This document shows positions 55,084 to 62,814 of a stretch of DNA of 64,000 nucleotides, piece by piece (positions within the stretch are counted from its first letter, which is position 1; the number at the start of each line of letters is the position of its first letter). The notes below the pieces were generated by a model. The model did no database searches and had not been told where the DNA came from. It saw only the letters and a list, made by a program, of their open reading frames with translations. The position numbers and the translations under genes were made by a program. Source of the stretch: Hymenobacter sp. BT188 (GTDB taxonomy: Bacteria; Bacteroidota; Bacteroidia; Cytophagales; Hymenobacteraceae); assembly GCF_014333585.1 (NCBI RefSeq), contig NZ_JACSCW010000004.1, forward strand, positions 124,001 through 188,000, given 5' to 3'.

Positions 55084-56619
55084 ATGACTCATCGGCTCCT
55101 TCTGCGCCACCTCTTGCTTTTACCGCTGTTTGCGCTGGCATGTCCGGCCTGGGCCAACATCAAGCTGCCCGCGTTGCTGACCGACAACATGGTGTTGCAG
55201 CAAAAAACAACGGTGGCCCTTTGGGGCTGGGCCGACCCCGGCGAAGTCGTGACAGTAACGGCCAGCTGGCAAAAAGCCCCCCAAAAAGCCACCGCCGATG
55301 CGCAGGGCAACTGGCAGGTGCGCATACCCACCGACAAGGCCGGCGGACCGCATACCATCACCTTTCAGGGCAAAAACAAGCTGGTAGTCAGCAATGTGCT
55401 GCTAGGGGAAGTATGGCTGTGCTCGGGGCAGTCGAACATGAATTTTCCGGTGGCGAAAGGTTCTTCTAAATGGATGACGGGTGTAGTGAATGAGGCGGAA
55501 GTAGTACCTAAGGCGAAGTACCCCTCCATTCGGATGTTTACGGTGCCGCAGAAAGTGGCCGATACACCCCAGATGGATACGGAGGGGAAGTGGGTCGTGT
55601 GCAGCCCCGAAACAGTGGGAAGCTTTTCGGCCGTGGCTTACTTTTTTGGCCAGGAAATTCACGAGAAGACTAAGGTGCCGGTGGGCCTGATTCACTCCTC
55701 CTGGGGTGGCACGCCGGCTGAATCTTGGACACGGAAAGACGTGCTGGAAAAGGACCCTGATTTGCGCCCCATTCTCACGCGCTATGACCAAGGTCTAACT
55801 CAACGCCCCGCCTACGAAGCGGCCCTCACCGCGTGGCAGCAGGAAAAAGCCGCTACTCCCCAAACGACTACGCCCAAGCCCGCCGAGCCGCTCAGCGCGA
55901 CCAGCAATAAGTCGCCCTACAAGCTCTACAACGGCATGATCAAGCCCTTGATTCCGTACACGTTGAAGGGTGTCATCTGGTATCAGGGCGAGAGCAATGC
56001 CGTGCGCGCGTATCAGTACCGCAAGCTGTTTCCGGCCATGATTGCCAACTGGCGCCAGGACTGGCAGCAGCCGAATCTGCCATTCTACTTTGTTCAAATT
56101 ACCCCCCACAAGGATCAGAATCCTGAAATCCGGGAAGCGCAGCTGGTGAGCATGCAAACCGTGCCAAACACGGGCATGGTGGTTACCACCGACGTCGGCG
56201 ACTCACTTGATATTCATCCGCGCAATAAACAGGTGGTGGGCCATCGGTTGGCATTGTGGGCGTTAGCTAAAGAATATGGGCAGAAAAATCTGCCGTATTC
56301 GGGTCCCATCTACAAAAAGATGGAAGTGAAAGATGGTAAAGCCCGCCTGCAATTCGGCTACACATCGGGCGGCTTGGTTGCCCAAAATGGCGACTTGCGC
56401 GAGTTTACTATTGCCGGCCCCGATAGCGTGTTTCGGCCTGCTCAGGCTCGTATTGAGGACAACTCTGTGGTGGTATGGAGCGAGCAGGTGAAGCAGCCGG
56501 TAGCTGTACGCTTTGGCTGGAGCAAGTCGCCCATGCCTAATCTATACAACGGGGCCGGCCTGCCCGCTTCGCCCTTCCGCACTGATCAGTGGCGGACAAG
56601 TACTCAAGGTAAAAAATAA
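55084..56619 (+). CDS. Sialate O-acetylesterase-type carbohydrate esterase
   Basis: 511 residues with signal MTHRLLLRHLLLLPLFALAC. SASA/SGNH features: LTDNMVLQQKTTVALWGWAD (N-terminal beta domain), GEVWLCSGQSNMNFPVA (nucleophile Ser in GQSNM), VPVGLIHSSWGGTPAESWT, GVIWYQGESNAVRAYQYRKL and the Asp/His pair in DSLDIHPRNKQVVGHRLALW. It probably deacetylates pectic oligosaccharides rather than sialic acid. The oligomer AAAAAAGCCCCCC lies at 55068-55080, spanning the previous stop and ending 3 bases before this ATG, so no Shine-Dalgarno is possible; a second copy encodes QKAPQKA. Confidence 0.9.
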   Translation: MTHRLLLRHLLLLPLFALACPAWANIKLPALLTDNMVLQQKTTVALWGWADPGEVVTVTASWQKAPQKATADAQGNWQVRIPTDKAGGPHTITFQGKNKLVVSNVLLGEVWLCSGQSNMNFPVAKGSSKWMTGVVNEAEVVPKAKYPSIRMFTVPQKVADTPQMDTEGKWVVCSPETVGSFSAVAYFFGQEIHEKTKVPVGLIHSSWGGTPAESWTRKDVLEKDPDLRPILTRYDQGLTQRPAYEAALTAWQQEKAATPQTTTPKPAEPLSATSNKSPYKLYNGMIKPLIPYTLKGVIWYQGESNAVRAYQYRKLFPAMIANWRQDWQQPNLPFYFVQITPHKDQNPEIREAQLVSMQTVPNTGMVVTTDVGDSLDIHPRNKQVVGHRLALWALAKEYGQKNLPYSGPIYKKMEVKDGKARLQFGYTSGGLVAQNGDLREFTIAGPDSVFRPAQARIEDNSVVVWSEQVKQPVAVRFGWSKSPMPNLYNGAGLPASPFRTDQWRTSTQGKK

Positions 56620-56626
56620 GCCCCCC

Positions 56627-56941
56627 ATGCAAGAAATAGCCTTTACCATGCAGTTGCGCCCCGGCGTGCAAGCCGAATACCAGCGCCGCCACGACGAAAT
56701 ATGGCCCGAGTTGACTGAAGCCTTGCACGCAGCCGGCATCCGCGAATATTCCATCTACCTGAACCCCGCCACTGATACGCTATTCGCCGTGCAGCGCCGC
56801 CTGCCCGAGCACAGTGCCGATCAGCTACCGACGCTGCCCATTATGCGGCGCTGGTGGGCTTATATGGCCGATTTGATGCTGACGAATCCAGATAACTCGC
56901 CAGTGGTGATGCCCTTAGAAAGGGTGTTTTATCAGGCATAA
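56627..56941 (+). CDS. rhaM: L-rhamnose mutarotase
   Basis: 104 residues, the family length. The longer frame from 56513 overlaps the esterase gene and is rejected; ATG 56627 gives MQEIAFTMQLRPGVQAEYQR, then RHDEIWPELTEALHAAGIRE (the catalytic His is in RRHDEIWPE), YSIYLNPATDTLFAVQRR and MRRWWAYMADLMLTNPDNSP. It interconverts alpha and beta anomers of L-rhamnose, supporting rhamnose catabolism after GH106. It starts 7 bases after the esterase stop, with GCCCCCC placed directly before the ATG. A terminator follows, which ends this transcription unit before SusC. Confidence 0.93.
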   Translation: MQEIAFTMQLRPGVQAEYQRRHDEIWPELTEALHAAGIREYSIYLNPATDTLFAVQRRLPEHSADQLPTLPIMRRWWAYMADLMLTNPDNSPVVMPLERVFYQA

Positions 56942-56983
56942 TAATCGTAAGGCTACTTGTTTATCGTTTTGTAAAAGGCCCAA

Positions 56984-57037
56984 TTACAGCGCTTTGGAGT
57001 CGCTATACATCGACTCCAAAGCGCTGTAACGTTTTTT
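56984..57037. terminator. Rho-independent terminator
   Basis: A 19-bp perfect stem around ACAGCGCTTTGGAGTCG, 8-base loop, then CGTTTTTT. Confidence 0.9.
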
Positions 57038-57063
57038 GATCACTTCGAAGAAATTCTAGTACG

Positions 57064-57092
57064 GTAGCAGGAGAGTGCGGGAGGGATTTGGG
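57064..57092 (+). promoter_or_regulatory. Candidate shared upstream element before SusC
   Basis: GTAGCAGGAGAGTGCGGGAG followed by GGATTTGG. Almost the same string occurs at 62625-62651 before GH28. Located 67 bases before the SusC ATG. By inference a promoter-proximal operator or leader element. Confidence 0.5.
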
Positions 57093-57158
57093 AAAGGAAG
57101 ACAGGTACTTGGTAGGTAGAAAGTTCCTGTTTGCATTCCCACTTCCAATTCCTCCTTT

Positions 57159-60100
57159 ATGTTACAACTTTACAACTCAGTCCGCTGGTTGCCCCTGACC
57201 GTATTGGTTGGTCTGGCGCCCGCCAGTGTTTTTGCCCAGACGGATCAAACTGTGACGGGGCGGGTCGTTACGGCCACCGACAAAAGTGGCTTGCCAGGGG
57301 TAACAGTGGTGGTGAAAGGCACCACAACCGGCACGAGCACGAATCCGGATGGCAGCTTTACCTTGACGGCTCCGGCCGGAGCCACACTCACTATCTCATC
57401 GATTGGGTACGTAACCCAGGAGGTGCCCGCGAGTGCATCGCCCATAAACGTGGCGCTGGCTGAGGATGTAACGCAGCTGGCAGACGTAGTGGTAGTTGGT
57501 TATGGCACCCAGAAAAAGAGCGACGTAACGGGGGCGCTGTCGTCGGTATCGGAGGAGAAGATAAAGCAGGTGCCGGTTCAGAACCTGACCCAGGCCCTGC
57601 AAGGCCGTGCGGCCGGCGTAGACGTGGCGGGGGGCAATTTTCGGCCCGGTGAAACGCCTGCTATCCGTATTCGCGGCAACCGCTCGGTGCGGGCTTCCAA
57701 CGAGCCGCTTTATGTAGTTGATGGCATTCCGCTGGCGCAAGGCACGGGCCTGAACGACTTCAATCCCGATGATATTGAATCGGTGGAAGTGCTGAAAGAT
57801 GCTTCAGCTACCGCTATTTACGGATCGCGGGGGGCAAATGGGGTGGTCATCGTGACGACCAAGCGCGGCAAGGAGGGCAAGTTCAATATCAGCTACAACA
57901 CCTACGGCAGCTTCGACCGGCCTTTGCGCCTGCCGGAACTGTTCGACGCTGCTGAGTTTGCCGATGTGCGCCGCGAAGCGTACCGTACGTCCGGCTCTTA
58001 TACCACGCCTTACCCTAATCCGGTAAACGATTTCACGTACTTTGGCACCGATCCGAACGTGTGGGCCAATATCGCCGGGGCGTACACCTGGCGGGATTTC
58101 GACGCCCGCATTCCCGAAACGCGCGAAGCGACAGAGGAGGAGAAAGCCCGTTATGCTCTCTACGGCTTCCCGAACGTTACCCAGATTCCGATTTACGACC
58201 CCAGCAAGATTAGGAGCTTCGACTGGCAGGATGCAGCCTTGCGCAGCGCCTTCACCCAAAACCACCAGCTTAGCGCTAGTGGCGGCTCCGAAAACCTGCG
58301 TGCGTCGCTGTCGGTGGGCTACCTGAATCAGGAAGGTATTCAGCCCGGCCAAGACTTCACCCGCTACACCGCCCGCGCCACCTTCGACTTCAAAGTCAAT
58401 AAGATCATCTCGGTGGGCGGTTCTACTAACGCCAGCCTGGGCATCCAAAACGTTGGTCCTGACATCTACGGTAAGGCTGTGGGGCAATTGCCCTATGCTA
58501 CGCCCTACAACGCGGAAGGCGTATTCCAGACCAACCCCGGCGCCGACGCCAACATTCTGAACCCGCTGCTCGACCCGGAAAACACATTTAGTGAGCGACG
58601 CGTGGCCCGTTTCTTCACCAGCCTCTACGCCGAAGCCCGGCTGCTGGAAGGCCTGCGCTACCGCCTCAACGTGGGCCCCGACTTCCGCAACGCCCGTAAC
58701 GGTCAGTTTCGGTCGGCCCGCTCTACAGGACAGGGCGGCGGCGCCAACGCGGTATCGTTCGCCCAATACGACCAGAATCAGAACTTTACGTACGTCGTAG
58801 AAAACCTGCTTTTTTACGACAAGCAGCTCACCTCTGACCACTCTTTAGGCGTGACCCTCCTGCAAAGTATTCAGCAGGATCGCAGTGAAGGCTCTTCCAT
58901 CAGTGCCACCAACCTGCCCTACGACTCGCAGAAGTGGTACAACCTGGGCTCAACCAACAACGCGGCGGCTCAAAGCTTCGGCTCCGGCCCATTTATCCAG
59001 CGGCAGCTGATGTCGTGGATGGGACGGGTAAACTACAGCTTCCGCGACAAGTACGTGCTGACGGCTACCGGCCGCGCCGATGGGGCTTCTGTGCTGGCTG
59101 AAGGTCGGAAATGGGCATTTTTCCCTTCCGTGGCCCTGGCCTGGAAACTCCAGGAGGAAGGCTTCTTTAAAGACATAGCCATGATCAGCGAACTGAAGCT
59201 GCGCGGCGGCTATGGCTCCGTAGGGCAGGCTTCCGTGGACCCTTACACCACCGGCGGCACCTTGCAGCAAACTCCCTACGTGTGGGACGAGACCCCAGCC
59301 TACGGCTACACGCCTACGCCCGGCACCTTGCCTGGCACCCTGGGGGGCTTACCTAACAGCGAACTGGAGTGGGAGCGGACCAACACCGTCAACGTAGGTC
59401 TGGACTTTGGTTTGTTTAAAAACCGCATCAACGGCTCGGTGGAAGTGTACCGCGCCAACACCACCGGCTTGTTGCTGCCTCGCGCTCTGCCTACAGCTTC
59501 AGGCTTCAATAACGTGCTGCAAAACATTGGCGCCACGCGCAACACCGGCGTAGAAGCCACCGTGTCGACCGTGAACGTGGAGACCAGCAAGTTCCGCTGG
59601 GGCTCTGACTTTGTCTTCACCAAAAACAAGGAAGAGTTCGTGGAGCTGGCCTCGGGCAAGCAGGACGATCTTGGTAACCGCTGGTTTATCGGCGAGCCCC
59701 TGGGCGTGTACTACGACTACAAGTTCGACGGCATCTGGCAGAGCTACGACACCGAAGGCCTGACTCGCTATAACGTGCGGCCAGGTACGATAAAAGTGGT
59801 GGACGTAAACAACGATGGCCAGATCACTACCCTGGACCAGATTGTGCTGGGCTCCAACCGTCCCAAGTGGAGCGGCAGCGTAAGCAATAGCTTCTCCTAC
59901 GGCGGCTTCGATTTGAGCTTCCTAGTGTATGCCCGTGTCGGTCAAATGCTGGCCACGGGCTTCCGGCCCGGCCTTGGGGGGCGTTTTCCGGGTCAGAAAG
60001 TCGACTACTGGACCCCCGCCAACCCAACAACTGAGGCGCCCCGGCCAAACAGCCAGCAGGACATCGCCACCTTTGGCGACGCCTTGCGGTACCAGGATGG

Positions 60101-60338
60101 CAGCTTCGCCAAAGTGCGCAGCATCTCGCTCACGTATAACCTCCCCAAGGAGCTGGCCGATAAGTTTTACAGCAGCAACCTGAGTGTATATGTGAATGCG
60201 GTTAACCCCTTCCTGATCACCAAGTTCAAGGGTCTGGACCCCGAAGCTACCGACATCGGTACTACTTCCGGCGAGTTGGCGCAAGCGCGTAACCTGAGCA
60301 CCAAAAGCTTGGTGCTTGGCCTCCGCATCGGCTTCTGA
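57159..60338 (+). CDS. SusC/RagA-type TonB-dependent outer-membrane transporter
   Basis: 1059 residues. Signal peptide about residues 1-26 (LTVLVGLAPASVFAQ). A carboxypeptidase-D-like domain (GRVVTATDKSGLPGVTVVVK, LTISSIGYVTQEV) precedes the TonB box region and plug (VVVGYGTQKKSDVTGALSSV, ALQGRAAGVDV, IRIRGNRSVRASNEPLYVVD, DDIESVEVLKDASATAIYGS, RGANGVVIVTTKRG), then a 22-stranded barrel ending NLSTKSLVLGLRIGF. It imports oligosaccharides with the SusD lipoprotein encoded 35 bases downstream, driven by TonB. Context points to pectic (rhamnogalacturonan) oligosaccharides. Two oligomers lie in plug codons (GGGGGGCAATTTT, GGGGGGCAAATG). Confidence 0.96.
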   Translation: MLQLYNSVRWLPLTVLVGLAPASVFAQTDQTVTGRVVTATDKSGLPGVTVVVKGTTTGTSTNPDGSFTLTAPAGATLTISSIGYVTQEVPASASPINVALAEDVTQLADVVVVGYGTQKKSDVTGALSSVSEEKIKQVPVQNLTQALQGRAAGVDVAGGNFRPGETPAIRIRGNRSVRASNEPLYVVDGIPLAQGTGLNDFNPDDIESVEVLKDASATAIYGSRGANGVVIVTTKRGKEGKFNISYNTYGSFDRPLRLPELFDAAEFADVRREAYRTSGSYTTPYPNPVNDFTYFGTDPNVWANIAGAYTWRDFDARIPETREATEEEKARYALYGFPNVTQIPIYDPSKIRSFDWQDAALRSAFTQNHQLSASGGSENLRASLSVGYLNQEGIQPGQDFTRYTARATFDFKVNKIISVGGSTNASLGIQNVGPDIYGKAVGQLPYATPYNAEGVFQTNPGADANILNPLLDPENTFSERRVARFFTSLYAEARLLEGLRYRLNVGPDFRNARNGQFRSARSTGQGGGANAVSFAQYDQNQNFTYVVENLLFYDKQLTSDHSLGVTLLQSIQQDRSEGSSISATNLPYDSQKWYNLGSTNNAAAQSFGSGPFIQRQLMSWMGRVNYSFRDKYVLTATGRADGASVLAEGRKWAFFPSVALAWKLQEEGFFKDIAMISELKLRGGYGSVGQASVDPYTTGGTLQQTPYVWDETPAYGYTPTPGTLPGTLGGLPNSELEWERTNTVNVGLDFGLFKNRINGSVEVYRANTTGLLLPRALPTASGFNNVLQNIGATRNTGVEATVSTVNVETSKFRWGSDFVFTKNKEEFVELASGKQDDLGNRWFIGEPLGVYYDYKFDGIWQSYDTEGLTRYNVRPGTIKVVDVNNDGQITTLDQIVLGSNRPKWSGSVSNSFSYGGFDLSFLVYARVGQMLATGFRPGLGGRFPGQKVDYWTPANPTTEAPRPNSQQDIATFGDALRYQDGSFAKVRSISLTYNLPKELADKFYSSNLSVYVNAVNPFLITKFKGLDPEATDIGTTSGELAQARNLSTKSLVLGLRIGF

Positions 60339-60373
60339 TTTGACGACTAATTCCCTACGTCTAGCCTAGTCTC

Positions 60374-62311
60374 ATGAAACGTTCCTATCGACTCATAACC
60401 ATTGCCCTGCTTACTACCTTCGGCCTGACTACCACGGCCTGCAAGGATTATCTGCAGGAAGAACTCGTCTCTACCCTTACCAACGATTATTACACCACGG
60501 AAAAAGGGCTGGAAGACCTCGTGAAAGCGGCCTACGAGCAAACTCGCTTCAAGTACGCCAACGAGCACAGCTACGCGATGTTCAACTTCGGCACCGATGA
60601 GTTTACCCATGCCGACCAGGTAAACTACGTGTACTGGAATACCTACGACCGTAGCCGTCTGAATACTGGCAACGGCATCGAAAGCTTCGTGCACGATGTG
60701 TGGACGGCCGATTACGACGGCATCAACCGCTGCAACATCGGCATCGATAAGATTCCGGCTTTCACTGGCGGCACCACCACGCTGGCTACTGCGGCACAGA
60801 AAGCCCAGCGCCTCGGCGAGCTGCATTTCCTGCGGGCCTACTACTATTTTCAGCTGGTGCAGCAGTACGGTGCTATTCCCGTGTCACTGAAGCCTACCGA
60901 AAGTATACAGCTGGAATACGAGCGCACGCCCGTGCCGCAGGTGTATCAGCAGATTATCAAGGATTTGCGCTTCGCGGAGGAAAATTTGTCCCCCACCAGC
61001 GCGGAGTTTGGTCGGGCGACCAAAGGCGCGGCTCAGCATTACTTAGCCAAAGTGTACCTGACGCGCGGCAGCGCCATCACCGACGAGCGGGGCCAGAAGC
61101 CCACCGACGTTGACAGTGCCGCCTACTACGCCGACCAGGTGATTACCTCGGGCCGTTACGTGCTGGAAAACGATTTTGCCAAGCTTTGGGACATTTCCAG
61201 CTACGCGAATAACCGCGCTGGCCAAACGAGCCGGGAAGTCATTTTCTCCACGCAGTTCAACAACGTCATTACCCTAGCAGGGCGCTTTGGCAACCGCGTG
61301 CACTCGTACTTCACCATGATTTACGAAGACACTCCCGGCATGGCCCGCGACCTGCTCAACGACCGGCCTTTCCGCCGCCTGATGCCCACCAACTACACCA
61401 TGGACATCTACGACCGGCGCAACGACTCGCGGTTTTATAAGAGCTTCAAAACGGTGTGGATTGCTAATAACGCCGCCACCATTCCCAAATGGACGGCCGC
61501 CAATGCACCTACTCCCGCGCTGGTTGGGCAAAACAAATTTGCCATAGGCGATACGGCCATTTTTATCCAAGTAAATACCCCGCAAACCCCGCTCACCGCC
61601 AACCAGATTTCGCGGACGCGCTACGCCACGTTTGCACGCTACTTCCGCAATGCTAACGGCGCTGTAGCTTCTGCTTATGACCCAACCGGCCCGGTAGGCG
61701 TGCGCAACAAATATCCTCAGCTGCTGAAGTATATCGACCCTTTCCGGGCCGGCTCTGGCGTAAATGAAGAGGCCGGCACGCGCGACGGTATCCTGGCTCG
61801 CTTTGCTGAAACGTATCTGATTGCCGCCGAGGCTTATGGTCGCAAGGGCGATTATGCCAAGGCTATCGGCTACATCAACACCCTGCGCAACCGGGCTGCC
61901 TACAAGGCCGGCGAGGCCAAGCCCACGGCTTTCTCACTCGTAGAAGGCGGCACCCGCGGCGACGTGACGAGTACAGCAGGCGCTTTGCAAGTCACCATGA
62001 CCAAGTTCACCACCAACGACCCGGCCGAGCTGTATCCGCCATCGGTTACCACTACGCAGGCTCGCTTTATCGCCTTCATTCTGAATGAAAGAACCCGCGA
62101 ACTGGCCGGCGAGCTGCACCGCTGGGAAGACCTGGCCCGCACGGAAACGCTGCTGGAGCGCGCCCGTACTTTCAACCCTGATACCCGGGCCGAAATTCAG
62201 CCCTACCATAAGCTGCGGCCCATCCCACGCGAGCACCTGGAGCGGATTTTCCGCGGTGGTCAATCACTAACCCAGGAGCAGCGCCAAACCGAGCAGAATC
62301 CGGGTTATTAA
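60374..62311 (+). CDS. SusD/RagB-type outer-membrane glycan-binding lipoprotein
   Basis: 645 residues. Lipoprotein signal MKRSYRLITIALLTTFGLTTTAC-K with Cys 23. The fold is a helical SusD scaffold: DYLQEELVSTLTNDYYTTEK, YDGINRCNIGIDKIP, GELHFLRAYYYFQLVQQYGA, PQVYQQIIKDLRFAEENL, AKVYLTRGSAI and the late AETYLIAAEAYGRKGDYAKA, FILNERTRELAGELHRWEDL, LRPIPREHLERI. It caps SusC on the cell surface and binds the glycan. Co-transcribed with SusC. No hybrid two-component regulator or ECF sigma pair lies next to it in this window. Confidence 0.96.
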   Translation: MKRSYRLITIALLTTFGLTTTACKDYLQEELVSTLTNDYYTTEKGLEDLVKAAYEQTRFKYANEHSYAMFNFGTDEFTHADQVNYVYWNTYDRSRLNTGNGIESFVHDVWTADYDGINRCNIGIDKIPAFTGGTTTLATAAQKAQRLGELHFLRAYYYFQLVQQYGAIPVSLKPTESIQLEYERTPVPQVYQQIIKDLRFAEENLSPTSAEFGRATKGAAQHYLAKVYLTRGSAITDERGQKPTDVDSAAYYADQVITSGRYVLENDFAKLWDISSYANNRAGQTSREVIFSTQFNNVITLAGRFGNRVHSYFTMIYEDTPGMARDLLNDRPFRRLMPTNYTMDIYDRRNDSRFYKSFKTVWIANNAATIPKWTAANAPTPALVGQNKFAIGDTAIFIQVNTPQTPLTANQISRTRYATFARYFRNANGAVASAYDPTGPVGVRNKYPQLLKYIDPFRAGSGVNEEAGTRDGILARFAETYLIAAEAYGRKGDYAKAIGYINTLRNRAAYKAGEAKPTAFSLVEGGTRGDVTSTAGALQVTMTKFTTNDPAELYPPSVTTTQARFIAFILNERTRELAGELHRWEDLARTETLLERARTFNPDTRAEIQPYHKLRPIPREHLERIFRGGQSLTQEQRQTEQNPGY

Positions 62312-62337
62312 GCTTGGGGGGCAAATTCTGGTAAATC

Positions 62338-62482
62338 GTCATGCAGAGCGTAGCGAAGCATCTCGCGTGCTGACGTTGCCACGCTATCAGTCATCCTGAT
62401 CTGGCGTCCGCTTGCGAAGGACTTTCTCACGAAAGAACGACTGGTTCATCGGTGAGAAGGTCCTTCCTGCGTCAGGATGACA
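62338..62482. repeat. Family A half copy plus family B copy 4
   Basis: 62338-62375 is a single family A arm (GTCATGCAGAGCGTAGCGAA...). 62389-62482 is a family B palindrome (CAGTCATCCTGATCTGGCG with an imperfect complement, centre GAACGACTGGTTC). The order A then B repeats that at 3021-3264. Oligomers GGGGGGCAAATTC (62316) and GGGGGGCAAATAC (62713) lie in the same 500-base gap. Confidence 0.85.
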
Positions 62483-62624
62483 GACGGAGTGGGAGTCATG
62501 CTTTCAAAGGTCTAGCGGGATCTGCTACTTCTTTTTACCCCTTTGTGGGACTTGCCCAAGAAATTACTAATTTCAAGGTACAGTTGCGTTGGTTTTCTAG
62601 CCAGTTTAACCAAAGGGACTTTCA

Positions 62625-62651
62625 GTAGCAGGAGGGTGCGGGAGGGTTTGG
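62625..62651 (+). promoter_or_regulatory. Candidate shared upstream element before GH28
   Basis: GTAGCAGGAGGGTGCGGGAG followed by GGTTTGG, nearly identical to the pre-SusC element. Here it is 164 bases before the GH28 ATG. Confidence 0.5.
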
Positions 62652-62814
62652 CAGGAGAGAAAATGCAGATTTGGATGAGTAAGCAAAAGTGAGTGTTAAC
62701 TGACGTGGGGCTGGGGGGCAAATACAGCGGTGGTGGGAATCTGTTGTTCCGCCCCTCAGTCTCGCGTCATGTTGCACTTCCCGTTTCTTCCTGATTCGGT
62801 CAATCCTGCCTCCT

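Noticed and set aside
57804-58841. 345-codon open frame antisense to SusC
   Set aside because: SusC plug and barrel motifs on the + strand are unambiguous.
3021-62482. CRISPR array
   Set aside because: Repeats are dispersed palindromes in separate gaps, with no regular spacers and no cas genes.
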